From: Desulfobacteraceae bacterium | GTDB taxonomy: Bacteria; Desulfobacterota; Desulfobacteria; Desulfobacterales; UBA5852 | Length of the DNA stretch: 64,000 nt | NCBI GenBank assembly: GCA_014237395.1 | Contig: JABZFP010000019.1 | Coordinates: 1 to 64,000 of the forward strand | Reading direction: 5' to 3' | Part shown: positions 43,823-53,243 of the stretch, one piece after another | How positions within the stretch are numbered: position 1 is the first letter of the stretch | Layout of the letters: each line of letters opens with the position of its first letter | Notes under the pieces: generated by a model | Databases searched by the model: none | The model's input: only the letters and a program-made list of their open reading frames with translations | What the model was told of the DNA's origin: nothing | Program-made: the position numbers and the translations under genes

Positions 43823-44611
43823 TCATGCTCGGGTGGCTTGGATCAAGTCCAGAACCTGGGGCAGAAGTGTTTGGGTCGTACTTAACCCTTCATGGGCATA
43901 AATGGTTTCGTTGCCGGCCCAATCCCCGAAATAGCCGCCGGCCTCACGCAGGATAGGGGGGAAGGGCGCGCAGTCATAGGGGTTCAGGATCGGGTCCAGC
44001 ATGATTTCCATGCGGCCGGTGGCGACCAACGCATGCCCGTAGGCGTCCGACCATCCGACGCTGTAATAACTTCTCCGTAGAAATTGCTGCCAGGCATTCA
44101 AGCGTCCGGCAGGTTCGAAACTGTCGGCACCGGTGAAACCAACGAAACTGCGGTCCAAACGGGCTGTCGCGGCAACATGCGTGCGGCGGCCGTTCCAGAA
44201 GCATCCGCCGTCTGTTGCGGCGTAGATCATATCATCCAATGCCGGGAAGTAGGCCACGCCCACTTCACAGCGGTTTTCGATCTCGAGACCGATCAATACA
44301 GCATAGAGCGGTACGCCGCGGATAAAAGCTTTCGTTCCGTCAATGGGGTCGATAATCCAGCGGAAGTCCCTGTTCTCGCCATCTTTGGCCCCATGTTCTT
44401 CCCCCAGAATGGCATGACGGGGATAGCGTTTTTCAATGCGGTCCCGAATCAAAGTTTCGGCTTGGCGGTCGGCGATGGTCACCGGCGAGTCGTCCCCCTT
44501 GTATTCGGCCTGCAAACCGGTTTGAAAATATCCCAGGGTCAGGCGGCCGGCAGCGTGGGCGGTTTCAACAGCGAAATCCAGGTATTCTTGCAGTGGCGTT
44601 AGCATCTTCAT
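43823..44611 (-). CDS. hisN: Inositol-monophosphatase-family phosphatase, HisN-like
   Basis: 262 residues. Metal and phosphate motifs: AILGEEHG, WIIDPIDGTKAFIRGVPLYA and YDCAPFPPILREAGG. The DPIDGTKAFIRG-P form and overall length fit histidinol-phosphatases of the HisN type (last-but-one step of histidine synthesis) better than SuhB or CysQ, but a general inositol/nucleotide phosphatase is possible. AGGGAAACG precedes ATG 44611. It is 41 bases from the lipid kinase gene upstream and could be in one transcript with it. Confidence 0.8.
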   Translation of the reverse strand: MKMLTPLQEYLDFAVETAHAAGRLTLGYFQTGLQAEYKGDDSPVTIADRQAETLIRDRIEKRYPRHAILGEEHGAKDGENRDFRWIIDPIDGTKAFIRGVPLYAVLIGLEIENRCEVGVAYFPALDDMIYAATDGGCFWNGRRTHVAATARLDRSFVGFTGADSFEPAGRLNAWQQFLRRSYYSVGWSDAYGHALVATGRMEIMLDPILNPYDCAPFPPILREAGGYFGDWAGNETIYAHEGLSTTQTLLPQVLDLIQATRA

Positions 44612-44652
44612 CGTTTCCCTTCAGTGGCGCAATATACCGATGGCATGAAATG

Positions 44653-45591
44653 TCATTGCGGGGTGATCAACCGCAAGCGGCCCGGCGCCAGACCGACTTC
44701 CATCCATTTTACCCCAGGCAGGGGATCACCGTCCATCTGGACGCTCAGGGGCGTGTCGGATTGGATAATAAACCGTTGGCCTTGTTCATAACCGCTGACG
44801 GCCGCCGATGCGCGACGTGCTTGGGCCGCCGCATGAAATGCACGTAGGATGATGCCTGGGCTGGATCGTTGGCGTGTGACCAGGTCCAACCGCCCGTCAT
44901 CCATACGGGCGTCCGGCGCCATGGACCATCCTTTGGCGTAGCAACGCGTATTGGCGATGATTGCTGCCGTTGCGAGTCGTGGGGTGGCCGCGTTGTCCGG
45001 ATACAATTGGAAGCGTTGTTCTGTCGGCGATACCAAGGCCCCCAAGGCGGCAGCGGCGTAGACCGTATCCCCCCAGCGGCGGTAAATAGCGCGTAACCGG
45101 CCGGAGCGCAACCGATGGGTCAAGTGAACGACCCGGGCACCAAATCCGATTTCAATCATGGCCAGGAAAAATAGGGGATCTGCTGCATCTGTATGGACCC
45201 GTAACGTGCCGATATCCAGTTGCCGCACTTTGCCCTCAGTTAAAAGATCGATGGCGGGGCCGGGTTGCAAAGGGATGTTTAGTTCGCGCGCCAGGACGTT
45301 GGCATTGCCGGTAGGGACAAACCCTATCGGAATGTCTGACGCGACGCGGCTCAATCCGGTGGAGACCTCCCGAAGGGTGCCGTCCCCGGCGATGACGACG
45401 ATGAGATCGACCTTCTTCGCCAACGACGGTGCCAGTTCATTGCGCGCGTGACCGTCATACTGGGTTCGGGCGATTTCAACCACCTGCCAACCGGACGCAA
45501 CGAGGCGTTGTCGGGTCGCTTGGACGAGTTTGTCTGCGCTTCCCCGTCCGGCACCGCTATGATAGATGATGGCCGCTTTGCCAGGCGTCAT
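44653..45591 (-). CDS. Diacylglycerol-kinase-family lipid kinase (YegS/DgkB-like)
   Basis: 312 residues. VIAGDGTLREVSTGL is the nucleotide-binding GDGT motif; PIGFVPTGNANVLARELNIP and the C-terminal DARMDDGRLDLV complete the DAGKc fold. Such enzymes phosphorylate diacylglycerol, sphingosine-like or other lipids. No membrane segment is expected. AGAGG stands before ATG 45591. Substrate unresolved. Confidence 0.88.
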   Translation of the reverse strand: MTPGKAAIIYHSGAGRGSADKLVQATRQRLVASGWQVVEIARTQYDGHARNELAPSLAKKVDLIVVIAGDGTLREVSTGLSRVASDIPIGFVPTGNANVLARELNIPLQPGPAIDLLTEGKVRQLDIGTLRVHTDAADPLFFLAMIEIGFGARVVHLTHRLRSGRLRAIYRRWGDTVYAAAALGALVSPTEQRFQLYPDNAATPRLATAAIIANTRCYAKGWSMAPDARMDDGRLDLVTRQRSSPGIILRAFHAAAQARRASAAVSGYEQGQRFIIQSDTPLSVQMDGDPLPGVKWMEVGLAPGRLRLITPQ

Positions 45592-45936
45592 TCGTCACCT
45601 CTCGTTTTGGCGACAGCCGTTTTGCGTGTGGGGCTAATCCGTGAAGACCCGCCGATAATATGCCACGAAGGCTTTTCTGTACTCTACACCAAATCGGATC
45701 GCAAGAATTTCCTGGCATGATCGCAGGCACCGGTCGAGGCCCATCCCGATCAAAGCAAACCATGGTCATAGGCAAGGCAGCGGATTCAGGTGAATGCCTA
45801 AAACCCGATGAAGCGCAAGGCTCCCGGCACGTTGTGGGACAAAGGGGAGAGATCGAAAGCCCTTTTTTAAGATATATGCCAATAGTTCATAACTAACAGG
45901 TATTGCAGATAAAAATAAGATAAATCCGCTTGTGTT
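45592..45936. other. Intergenic region before the CBS/Ehr cluster
   Basis: About 345 bases without a gene that I can support. A minus-strand and a plus-strand frame of about 60-80 codons exist but lack ribosome sites. The right part is A/T-rich, as expected next to the promoter called at 45937. Confidence 0.4.
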
Positions 45937-45965
45937 TTAAGGTAATTTCGATTAAGAGATATTAT
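45937..45965 (+). promoter_or_regulatory. Likely promoter of the CBS/membrane-complex cluster
   Basis: TTAAGG at 45937-45942 and TATTAT at 45960-45965, separated by 17 bases, with an A/T-rich upstream stretch that could act as an UP element. Start near 45972, about 44 bases before the GTG at 46016. The -35 is weak (3 of 6), so this call is tentative. Confidence 0.4.
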
Positions 45966-46015
45966 GTTGTGGCAGTCGTGACACCAGCAGTTCAAATCAA
46001 TCTTGGAGGCTTTCG

Positions 46016-46570
46016 GTGGAAAAATACCTGGTGAGAGATCTGATGGTGCCGTTGTCCGAATACGCGACGGTGCACGTTGGATCGACATTGTTCGATGCAG
46101 TGCTGGCCCTCGAAAAGGCGCAGGAAGAATTTGATCACACGAAATATAAACATCGGGGTGTTCTAATTCTCGATAAGAAGAATCGTGTTATCGGCAAACT
46201 GAGCCATTTGCATACCCTGCGTGCTCTCGAACCAAAACACGACGACGTCAACGGCATCAAAGAGCTTGGCCAATTCGGCTTCAGCGCCAAATTTGTCCGA
46301 AGCCTGCGAAAACAACAGCGCCGACAAGGAGCCCCTCTGGAAGATCTCTGTAAAAAGGCGATGATGCTGAAAGTCGAAGAGTTTATGCACATCACCGCCG
46401 AGGATGAATTTATCGATCACCAGGCGACACTGGATATGGCCATCCACCAGTTGGTGCAGGAAAAACTCCTGTCACTCATGGTTACACAGGATGGCAATAC
46501 CATTGGCATCTTGCGGCTGGCGGACGTTTTCGCTGCCGTTTATCACGCGATGAAGGAATGCACTATTTAA
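46016..46570 (+). CDS. CBS-domain pair protein (first copy)
   Basis: 184 residues. MEKYLVRDLMVPLSEYATVH begins at GTG 46016 after GGAGG. Two CBS-like units: residues 8-75 (LMVPLSEYATV, RGVLILDKKNRVIGKLSHLH) and 120-180 (EEFMHITAEDEFIDHQATLD, GNTIGILRLADVFAAVYHAM). CBS pairs bind adenosine nucleotides or SAM and control partner proteins. It closely resembles the protein at 55539-56102: both share DLMVPLSEYA, LALEKAQE-FD and GILRL-DVFAAV. It is the first gene of the membrane-complex cluster and probably regulates the complex or the transporter (inference). Confidence 0.85.
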   Translation: MEKYLVRDLMVPLSEYATVHVGSTLFDAVLALEKAQEEFDHTKYKHRGVLILDKKNRVIGKLSHLHTLRALEPKHDDVNGIKELGQFGFSAKFVRSLRKQQRRQGAPLEDLCKKAMMLKVEEFMHITAEDEFIDHQATLDMAIHQLVQEKLLSLMVTQDGNTIGILRLADVFAAVYHAMKECTI

Positions 46571-46581
46571 CAGGGAAAACT

Positions 46582-48000
46582 ATGAAAGCACTGACCGAAC
46601 TTTTCGACCGGATCGTCCAACGCGTCAACATCAATCTGCGGGAACTCGCTTTCGATGTTCGGCCGTTTGTCAAAGACCTTGTTCCATTCAATCAGCTCGT
46701 AAAATTTTATGCCTTCTACGGGATTACCCCTCATCATCCCCTCGATTTTCAATTTCGCCATTCCAATCTGGCGGGAAGCTATTTTTTAGGGAAATGTCGA
46801 ACGACCAATTCGATTCTCTACAAAAGCGACATCCGGGGAGATGAGCTCAAGAAAAAGGGGGATATTTTCCAGTATCCCGGTTTTGAAATCCCGGTTTCAA
46901 AAGACGAAGGCATTCGGATAGAAGACAGCTTTTTAATTAAGACGCTGGTCCACAACTATTCCCATGACCCGGAGACGCTGGAAAAATTCTTCATCACCAA
47001 CACCGTATCCACCCATTATGCCAACATTCATGGCTCGCCCACCGATGGCAGCTATCTGGGACCGTTTTCCACGGTGGATCTGACGACCATGAACGATTGT
47101 GTCATCGGGGCCTTTTCCTATGTTCAAGCCAGCGAGATCAGTCATCTCAACATCGAGCCGGGGACCGTCTGGGTGCGGAGTCCCAACAATTTTAACTTTC
47201 TTTACCGCTATCCACTCGATAAATTGAGCCACTACATTCACTTTGCGGCGGGAGCCCCCCCTCAGGGATTGCTGATGGACTTTGTGGAAGATCGTAAAGA
47301 AGCCTTCCAGCGTGTTTTTGAAAAGGTTAATATTGAACAGGTGTCGGTTCCTAAAAGTGCTTCCCTTGATCGGTTCGCCGTGCTTAAGCCCAAAACCCAT
47401 ATCAGCGACAATGTTCTCGTGGCGCAACGGGCCTTTCTCCAAAATGCGTGGATGGGCAAGGGGGCCAATGCCCAGGAGAATTGTTACATTATTAACGCAC
47501 GCCTGGAAGGTTTCAACGTGACGGCCCACGGTGCTAAAATCATCGAAGCGGATTTGGGGCAAAACGTTTTCGTCGGATTTAACAGCTTTTTGCGGGGGCG
47601 TCCGGACTGCCGGCTGACCATCGGTAAAGACAGCATTATCATGCCCCATACCATCATCGACATTAAAGAACCATTGAAAATACCCCCTGATCATCTGGTG
47701 TGGGGTTTGGTAACGTGTGCGGCGGATCTCGAGACCCACAGTATTTCACTTAAAGCCCTCAGCAAAATTAACGATGCGTTTTCGCTTGGCAGCATGTTTT
47801 TTGAAGGCAGTGGGAACAGTTTTGTGACAGCTTTCCGAGACCGCATCCACCATATTCTGGAAGCGAACGGCGCCCTTTACGATGGTATGAAAAACAAAGG
47901 ACATGCCCAGAAAAACCAGAATATATCCTTTAACACGATTCAACCTTACCCTGAAGGAGAACTGAAAGGCGTTTACCCGACCATTATTATCCGGCCGTAA
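46582..48000 (+). CDS. Left-handed beta-helix (hexapeptide-repeat) protein, acyltransferase-like
   Basis: 472 residues. The N-terminal 75 residues are unassigned. From about 150 to 400 there are imperfect hexapeptide repeats of a parallel left-handed beta-helix, for example GSYLGPFSTVDLTTMNDCVI, VLVAQRAFLQNAWMGKGA and FLRGRPDCRLTIGKDSIIMP. Such proteins are usually acyltransferases or carbonic-anhydrase-like trimers, but I see no clear catalytic His in the usual place, so the function is open. It follows the CBS gene by 11 bases and precedes the membrane complex, suggesting a structural or assembly role. ATG 46582 follows AGGGA. Confidence 0.75.
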   Translation: MKALTELFDRIVQRVNINLRELAFDVRPFVKDLVPFNQLVKFYAFYGITPHHPLDFQFRHSNLAGSYFLGKCRTTNSILYKSDIRGDELKKKGDIFQYPGFEIPVSKDEGIRIEDSFLIKTLVHNYSHDPETLEKFFITNTVSTHYANIHGSPTDGSYLGPFSTVDLTTMNDCVIGAFSYVQASEISHLNIEPGTVWVRSPNNFNFLYRYPLDKLSHYIHFAAGAPPQGLLMDFVEDRKEAFQRVFEKVNIEQVSVPKSASLDRFAVLKPKTHISDNVLVAQRAFLQNAWMGKGANAQENCYIINARLEGFNVTAHGAKIIEADLGQNVFVGFNSFLRGRPDCRLTIGKDSIIMPHTIIDIKEPLKIPPDHLVWGLVTCAADLETHSISLKALSKINDAFSLGSMFFEGSGNSFVTAFRDRIHHILEANGALYDGMKNKGHAQKNQNISFNTIQPYPEGELKGVYPTIIIRP

Positions 48001-48199
48001 AAACAGCGAAAAATAGCTTTGCACCCCCTTTGTGACCGCTCGGTTTCGAACATTGATTATTGACTCCGTCGGCGTTCTGGGCTAAATGCTCATGAATTTT
48101 TAGAATGGGTATCATGCCACGAAGGACGATTTCGGCATGACGTTCGACAGCGGATAAGCGAATTTTTCAGGGGACACAAACGCGACGGGAGCAAGGCTG

Positions 48200-50170
48200 G
48201 TGTTGGCGATAAATCCTTTTTTCCTGGCTGTTGGCATCATTTTAGGGAGTGGCATCTTGCCACTCCTTTTTTTATGGCGCCGCTTTGTTTTGATGAAGGC
48301 GGTGGCATCCTTCGGCATTACTGCCGGTTGCCTGATCGGGCTGATCGATGCCATTCTAAAATTATCCCATGGCGTTGATTGGGCCTCATCGGCAAGCTAT
48401 CTGCATGCCTTTCGCCTGGCCTTTCACATGGACGGGCTGTCGGCCTTTTTCCTGATGGCCATTTTTCTCGTCTCCCTCCTGGCCGCGGTATACAGCTACC
48501 ATTATATGGACGACGCCCAGAAAACGATACGCGTTGCCGTGCACTATCTTTTTTTTAGTCTTTTGGTGGCTTCCATGGCCCTGGTCGTGACCGCGGCGAA
48601 CATGATCACCTTTATGCTTTGTTGGGAGATCATGTCGCTCTCTTCGTTTTTTCTCGTGGTCTACAATTATGAAAACGATGGGAATCGCAAGGCCGGCTAC
48701 CTTTATTTTATTTTTTCCCAGGTGGGCGCGATGGTTATACTGGCAGCCTTTGGGGTGATCTATTCCCATGCCGCCAGCTTCGGCTTTGAAGGTGCCGCGG
48801 CACTGCCGGAAACGGCCAAACTTCTGGTTTTTGTGCTGGCCTTTATCGGTTTCGGTTCCAAAGCCGGTGTCTTCCCCTTTCATGTGTGGCTGCCCCACGC
48901 CCATCCGGCCGCTCCCAGCCACATCTCTGCGATCATGTCCGGCGTCATGATCAAGTGCGGGATTTACGGCATCCTTCGCATTTACGCGCTCTTGGGTTGG
49001 CACACCCCCTTGTCCGGCTACATCGTTCTGGTTGCCGGAATGATATCCGGCATCCTGGGTGTGGTCTATGCTCTCGGCCAGCACGACATCAAGCGTTTGC
49101 TGGCGTATCACAGCGTGGAAAACATCGGTATTATTCTGATCGGCATCGGCCTGGGGATGGTCGGGGTTGCCGCCGGCAACCCGGTCATGGCCTTGCTGGG
49201 GTTTGGCGGTGGTTTGCTGCATGTGCTCAACCACGCTATCTTCAAATCACTGCTTTTTATGGGGGCCGGCATGGTGCTGCATAAAACCGGCACCCGCACG
49301 ATCGATGTGCTGGGGGGGGTGATCAAGAAAATGCCCATTACCGGAACGACCTTTTTGATCGGTTCCCTGGCCATATGCGGTCTTCCGCCTTTCAATGGGT
49401 TTGTCAGCGAATTCATGATCTATATTGGCGGTTTTCGCGGAGCGGCGCTGGGTCAAGCCGATTTCGCCCTGAGCCTTCTGGCCATCGTCAGCCTGGCGGT
49501 GATCGGCGGATTGGCACTGGCCTGTTTTACGAAAGTGATGGGGGTTGTTTTCCAGGGCGAACCACGCAGCCGGGCCGCGGAGGCCGTGAATGAGAAGGGT
49601 ACTTCCATGATCACCCCGATGGTCGTGCTGGCGGGTGCCTGTCTGGTGATCGGCGTCTTTCCTGGCGTATTTGCCGGTATGGCCCTCAAAGCGGCCGAAG
49701 CCTTGCAACTGGGCTACGGCCGCGTGCCGCTGGCGCCGTTCATGCAGCTGACCGGCAACATTACATTGGGCGCCCTGTTGTTTTTTACGGTACTCGTTTC
49801 GATTCTGGTGTTGCGCATCTTTTTGTACCGGGGCAAATCAGTGACTGCCTCCGGCACCTGGGGATGCGGGTTTACACAGCCCACAGCCAGGATGCAGTAT
49901 ACGGGATCTTCCTACGCCGGATCGATCCTTGAATTTTTTGGCCCGCTGGCCCCGCTGGAGGAAAACCATCCTCCCATCGAAGGGCGGTTTCCGGCCAAGA
50001 CCTATTACCAGAGCCACGTCCATGACATTGCGGAACGGCATATGCAGGGCGTGATCGTGTCCCCGGTGCTGGCCGCTTTTGATAAGCTTCGATGGTTGCA
50101 GCACGGCGACATCCATCTCTACATCGGCTATATCCTGTTGGCGATTGTGGTGCTGCTGTTCTTTGTATGA
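48200..50170 (+). CDS. Antiporter-like membrane subunit, HyfB/NuoL-type, of an Ehr-like complex
   Basis: 656 residues, about 14-16 membrane segments. Proton-channel residues: Glu of MLCWEIMSLSSFF, Lys of GFGSKAGVFPFHVWLPHAHP, Lys/His of GQHDIKRLLAYHSVENIGI, and Lys/His around HAIFKSLLFMGAGMVLHKTG. These match NuoL/HyfB. The C-terminal part (GTWGCGFTQPTARMQYTGSS and on) resembles the HyfB C-terminal extension. Translocates protons or sodium in complex I and group 4 hydrogenases. Start GTG 48200 after GGGAG. It is the first of six subunit genes; 199 bases separate it from the hexapeptide gene, which is the largest gap in the cluster. Confidence 0.9.
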   Translation: MLAINPFFLAVGIILGSGILPLLFLWRRFVLMKAVASFGITAGCLIGLIDAILKLSHGVDWASSASYLHAFRLAFHMDGLSAFFLMAIFLVSLLAAVYSYHYMDDAQKTIRVAVHYLFFSLLVASMALVVTAANMITFMLCWEIMSLSSFFLVVYNYENDGNRKAGYLYFIFSQVGAMVILAAFGVIYSHAASFGFEGAAALPETAKLLVFVLAFIGFGSKAGVFPFHVWLPHAHPAAPSHISAIMSGVMIKCGIYGILRIYALLGWHTPLSGYIVLVAGMISGILGVVYALGQHDIKRLLAYHSVENIGIILIGIGLGMVGVAAGNPVMALLGFGGGLLHVLNHAIFKSLLFMGAGMVLHKTGTRTIDVLGGVIKKMPITGTTFLIGSLAICGLPPFNGFVSEFMIYIGGFRGAALGQADFALSLLAIVSLAVIGGLALACFTKVMGVVFQGEPRSRAAEAVNEKGTSMITPMVVLAGACLVIGVFPGVFAGMALKAAEALQLGYGRVPLAPFMQLTGNITLGALLFFTVLVSILVLRIFLYRGKSVTASGTWGCGFTQPTARMQYTGSSYAGSILEFFGPLAPLEENHPPIEGRFPAKTYYQSHVHDIAERHMQGVIVSPVLAAFDKLRWLQHGDIHLYIGYILLAIVVLLFFV

Positions 50171-50254
50171 TGCGGGAAACAGGCCAATTGCGCCCTAAGG
50201 GCGTTCCCGGCTTATGAACGTTACGGCCACGAATCGGCTCCGCGAAAAGGATTG

Positions 50255-51175
50255 ATGATGACATCCGTTCTTTTATTTATTTTGGCGATATTGCTGGCGC
50301 CGTTTTATTCGGCAGTCATTCTCAAGGTTAAAGCCTTTTTCGGAGGTAAAAAGGGGCCACCGCTGCTAATCAACTATTACACCCTGGTCAAGCTACTGAA
50401 AAAGGGGTCGGTCTACAGCACCAGCACGACAGCTATTTTCAAGATAGGCCCCATGGTATCGCTATGTGCGGCCTTCACCGTCCTGATGTTCCTGCCTATC
50501 GCCGGTCAGCCGCCGATCCTATCTTTCCAGGGCGATGTCATCCTGCTGCTTTATTTGTTAGGATTGGGGCGGTTTTTTACCATCGCTGCGGCCATGGATA
50601 CGGCGTCGCCTTTTGAAGGCATGGGGGCTGCCCGGGAAGCCTACTTTCCCATCATCTGTGAAGCGACCCTCTTTATGATCCTGATTCTGTTTTACGTTAT
50701 TACCGGTGAGTTAAGTCTGGCGGCCTATTTCTCGTCCGGTCAGCCCGCAGGTTTCTGGCAGGCGGCCGGTGCTCCGCTGCTGTTTGTGGTCCTTGCCCTG
50801 TTTATCGTGCTGTTGACGGAAAACTCCCGTGTGCCGGTGGACGATCCGGCCACACACTTGGAACTGACCATGATTCATGAGGTCATGGTATTGGACCACA
50901 GCGGGCCTGATTTTGCTTTCATCGAGCTGGGATCGTTCTTGAAACTTTTTTTCTATGCCACCATGGTGACCCGCCTGATCTGCCCGGTGACCATAGGTCA
51001 TCCGGCGGCGGATCTGGTCATCTTTCTGGCTACCATGGGGGTGGTGTACGTGGCGGTCGGCGTGACCGAGTCGGTCATGGCCCGCTATCGCATGGACAAA
51101 GTGCCCCAGTTCGTACTGACCTCATTTGCGCTGGCTTTTTTTGCAACTGTTATCTCGCTGGAGTTTCTCAAATGA
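50255..51175 (+). CDS. NuoH/HyfC-like membrane subunit of an Ehr-like complex
   Basis: 306 residues, about eight membrane segments. KKGPPLLINYYTLVKLLKKG gives the conserved acidic/basic loop of the NuoH/HyfC subunit that contacts the peripheral arm; DTASPFEGMGAAREAYFPI and LLTENSRVPVDDPATHLELTMIHEVMVLDHSGPD are clear NuoH-family signatures, with conserved Glu/Asp used in quinone and ion coupling. It anchors the small and large subunits to the membrane. AAAAGG precedes ATG 50255 (50258 is also possible). It overlaps the next gene by 4 bases. Confidence 0.92.
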   Translation: MMTSVLLFILAILLAPFYSAVILKVKAFFGGKKGPPLLINYYTLVKLLKKGSVYSTSTTAIFKIGPMVSLCAAFTVLMFLPIAGQPPILSFQGDVILLLYLLGLGRFFTIAAAMDTASPFEGMGAAREAYFPIICEATLFMILILFYVITGELSLAAYFSSGQPAGFWQAAGAPLLFVVLALFIVLLTENSRVPVDDPATHLELTMIHEVMVLDHSGPDFAFIELGSFLKLFFYATMVTRLICPVTIGHPAADLVIFLATMGVVYVAVGVTESVMARYRMDKVPQFVLTSFALAFFATVISLEFLK

Positions 51176-51813
51176 TCCATCCGGTTGATTCCCTTTTGGC
51201 CCTGGTCCTGCTTTCCGTGCTAATCTCCTTCGCTTCAAGCCGGTTGCCGACCTTGATCAAGGCCGTCGCCTTTCAGGGCGTGGTCGTTTCCATTGTGCCG
51301 TTTTTCATGGGGCATGACCTGACAGTCGGTGGTGTGGTCTTCACCCTGGCCACCATGGTGATCCGGGGGATCGGCATCCCCTTGTGCATCTATCTGGCTA
51401 TCAAAAAAGTTGCCATTAAACGCGAAGTTGAACCTATTATCGGTTATAACGCCTCCCTGCTGGCCGGGCTGCTGCTGATCGTGGCGGCCGCCTTTGTGAG
51501 CCCGAAATTCAATTTGCCTCAGATCAGTGTCAATGCCCTGTTGCTGCCTACCGCCATCACACTCCTGGTGGCCGGCATGTTCCTTCTGATGGCAAGGCGC
51601 AATGCCATTGCCATGGTGTTGGGCTATATTATGATGGAAAACGGGATCTATGTGGTAGGGACCAGTTTTTCACTTCGCGCCCACCATATCGTGGAGTTCG
51701 GTATCCTGCTGGATGTCTTGGCCGGTGTGATGATTATGGCCATTATCCTCCAGAATATCAAACAGACCTTTGACGATGTGGATACGGCCCATCTCAGGAC
51801 GCTAAAGGAATAG
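51172..51813 (+). CDS. HyfE-like membrane subunit of an Ehr-like complex
   Basis: 213 residues, six or seven membrane segments. LPTLIKAVAFQGVVVSIVPF and LLMARRNAIAMVLGYIMMENGIYVVG correspond to HyfE; the second resembles NuoK with the conserved Glu of MMENG that lies in the proton path. ATG 51172 overlaps the stop of the previous gene (ATGA), giving translational coupling. It is short compared with some HyfE proteins but complete in the segments seen. Confidence 0.9.
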   Translation: MIHPVDSLLALVLLSVLISFASSRLPTLIKAVAFQGVVVSIVPFFMGHDLTVGGVVFTLATMVIRGIGIPLCIYLAIKKVAIKREVEPIIGYNASLLAGLLLIVAAAFVSPKFNLPQISVNALLLPTAITLLVAGMFLLMARRNAIAMVLGYIMMENGIYVVGTSFSLRAHHIVEFGILLDVLAGVMIMAIILQNIKQTFDDVDTAHLRTLKE

Positions 51814-51821
51814 GTTCTCCT

Positions 51822-53243
51822 ATGGTTGAGTTGGTTTTTATAGCCCCCATGCTCGCCGGGATCGTTGCTTTTTTCTTGCCGCCGACTGCCGGGCGTCCGC
51901 TACTGGTGCTCACCGGTGCGGCTCACCTGGCATTGTCCATTTTGCTGTGGGCATTGCGACCGGAGGCCCTCTTTCCCGCCTATTTCGCCGTCACCCCCGA
52001 GGGGCTTTTGTCACTGCTGGTGATCTCGCTGCTGTTCTTTTTGATTGCCATATACACCACGGCCTATCTCAAAGCGGCCGAAATCCGATCCGAAAACATC
52101 TTTACCGGCTCCATGCTGCTTTTCTTGTCCACCATGACCATGGTAACGCTTTCGGATCATATTATGGTCATGTGGATTGCCATTGAAGCCACGACGCTGG
52201 CCAGTGCGCCGTTGATTTATACCCACCGGTCCGCGGCATCCCTGGAAGCCACCTGGAAATATGTCTTGATTTGTTCCGTCGGCATTGCGCTGGCCCTGCT
52301 GGGGTCGGTATTTATCACCTTGTCCATGGATGTGGGCGACGTGGACGTGCCGGTGGCCTTCTCGTCACTGATGGGTGTGGCCCAGCAGTTGGATCCCTTG
52401 TGGCTCAAAACCGGATTTGTTTTCATTCTGGTGGGCTATGGTACCAAGATGGGACTGGCGCCCATGCACACCTGGTTGCCGGATGCCCACAGTGAGGCGC
52501 CCAGCCCGGCTTCGGCCCTGCTTTCGGGCGTACTGCTCAATTGCGCCTACCTGGGAATTTTCAAGACCAACAAAGTCATGCATGCCGCCGGTTTGGGCGA
52601 TTTTTCCGGTACGATCCTGATGACCTTCGGTCTGGTGTCCATTCTGGCCGCGGCCACCTTCATCCTGAAACAGACCGAGTATAAACGGCTGTTAGCCTAC
52701 TCGAGTATCGAAAACATGGGGATCATCGCCTTCGGCACCGGCATTGGCGGTATTGGGGCTTACGGCGCCGTATTGTGCCTGATTCATCACAGCTTGATCA
52801 AATCATCATTGTTTTTATGTTCCGGCAACATTTTATTAGGTTATGGCAATCGTTTAATTTCCGCCACGGGACAAATGGCGCGACGGATGCCCAAAACGTT
52901 TGTGGCCTTTTTCGGTGGTTTTGCCGGTATCTCCGGGTTTCCCCCTTTCGGTATTTTTATCGGTGAATTATTTATCATCATGGCCGCGTTTCGCACCGGG
53001 CATTATCTGGCTGTAGGACTGTTTGTTCTAAGCCTGTGTGTTATCTTTGCCGGGTTTGCCCGGCACGTCATGAAGATTTCTTTCGATGATGTGGATACCA
53101 CGATCCAGATCGAAGAGACGTCGATCATGGTCTGGCCGCAGTACGCGTTGTTGACGACATCCATGGTGCTTTGTTTCTGGATACCGGAAACCCTGTATCA
53201 GACCATTGTTCAAGCGCTGGCGACCACGGGGGGAGGGTTTTGA
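51822..53243 (+). CDS. Antiporter-like membrane subunit, HyfF/NuoN-type, of an Ehr-like complex
   Basis: 473 residues, about 14 membrane segments. Key residues: Glu in VMWIAIEATTLASAPLI, Lys in GYGTKMGLAPMHTWLPDAHS, Lys in TEYKRLLAYSSIENMG, Lys in HHSLIKSSLFLCSG. The layout matches HyfF/NuoN-like subunits. AAAGGA lies ahead of ATG 51822. The stop TGA overlaps the ATG of the large subunit gene (TGATG, 53241-53245). With HyfB it gives the complex two antiporter-like modules; no HyfD-like third module is in the cluster. Confidence 0.9.
   Translation: MVELVFIAPMLAGIVAFFLPPTAGRPLLVLTGAAHLALSILLWALRPEALFPAYFAVTPEGLLSLLVISLLFFLIAIYTTAYLKAAEIRSENIFTGSMLLFLSTMTMVTLSDHIMVMWIAIEATTLASAPLIYTHRSAASLEATWKYVLICSVGIALALLGSVFITLSMDVGDVDVPVAFSSLMGVAQQLDPLWLKTGFVFILVGYGTKMGLAPMHTWLPDAHSEAPSPASALLSGVLLNCAYLGIFKTNKVMHAAGLGDFSGTILMTFGLVSILAAATFILKQTEYKRLLAYSSIENMGIIAFGTGIGGIGAYGAVLCLIHHSLIKSSLFLCSGNILLGYGNRLISATGQMARRMPKTFVAFFGGFAGISGFPPFGIFIGELFIIMAAFRTGHYLAVGLFVLSLCVIFAGFARHVMKISFDDVDTTIQIEETSIMVWPQYALLTTSMVLCFWIPETLYQTIVQALATTGGGF

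Noticed and set aside
45660..45896. Plus-strand frame of 78 codons before the CBS cluster
   Set aside because: No ribosome site; partly antisense to the upstream lipid-kinase leader region.
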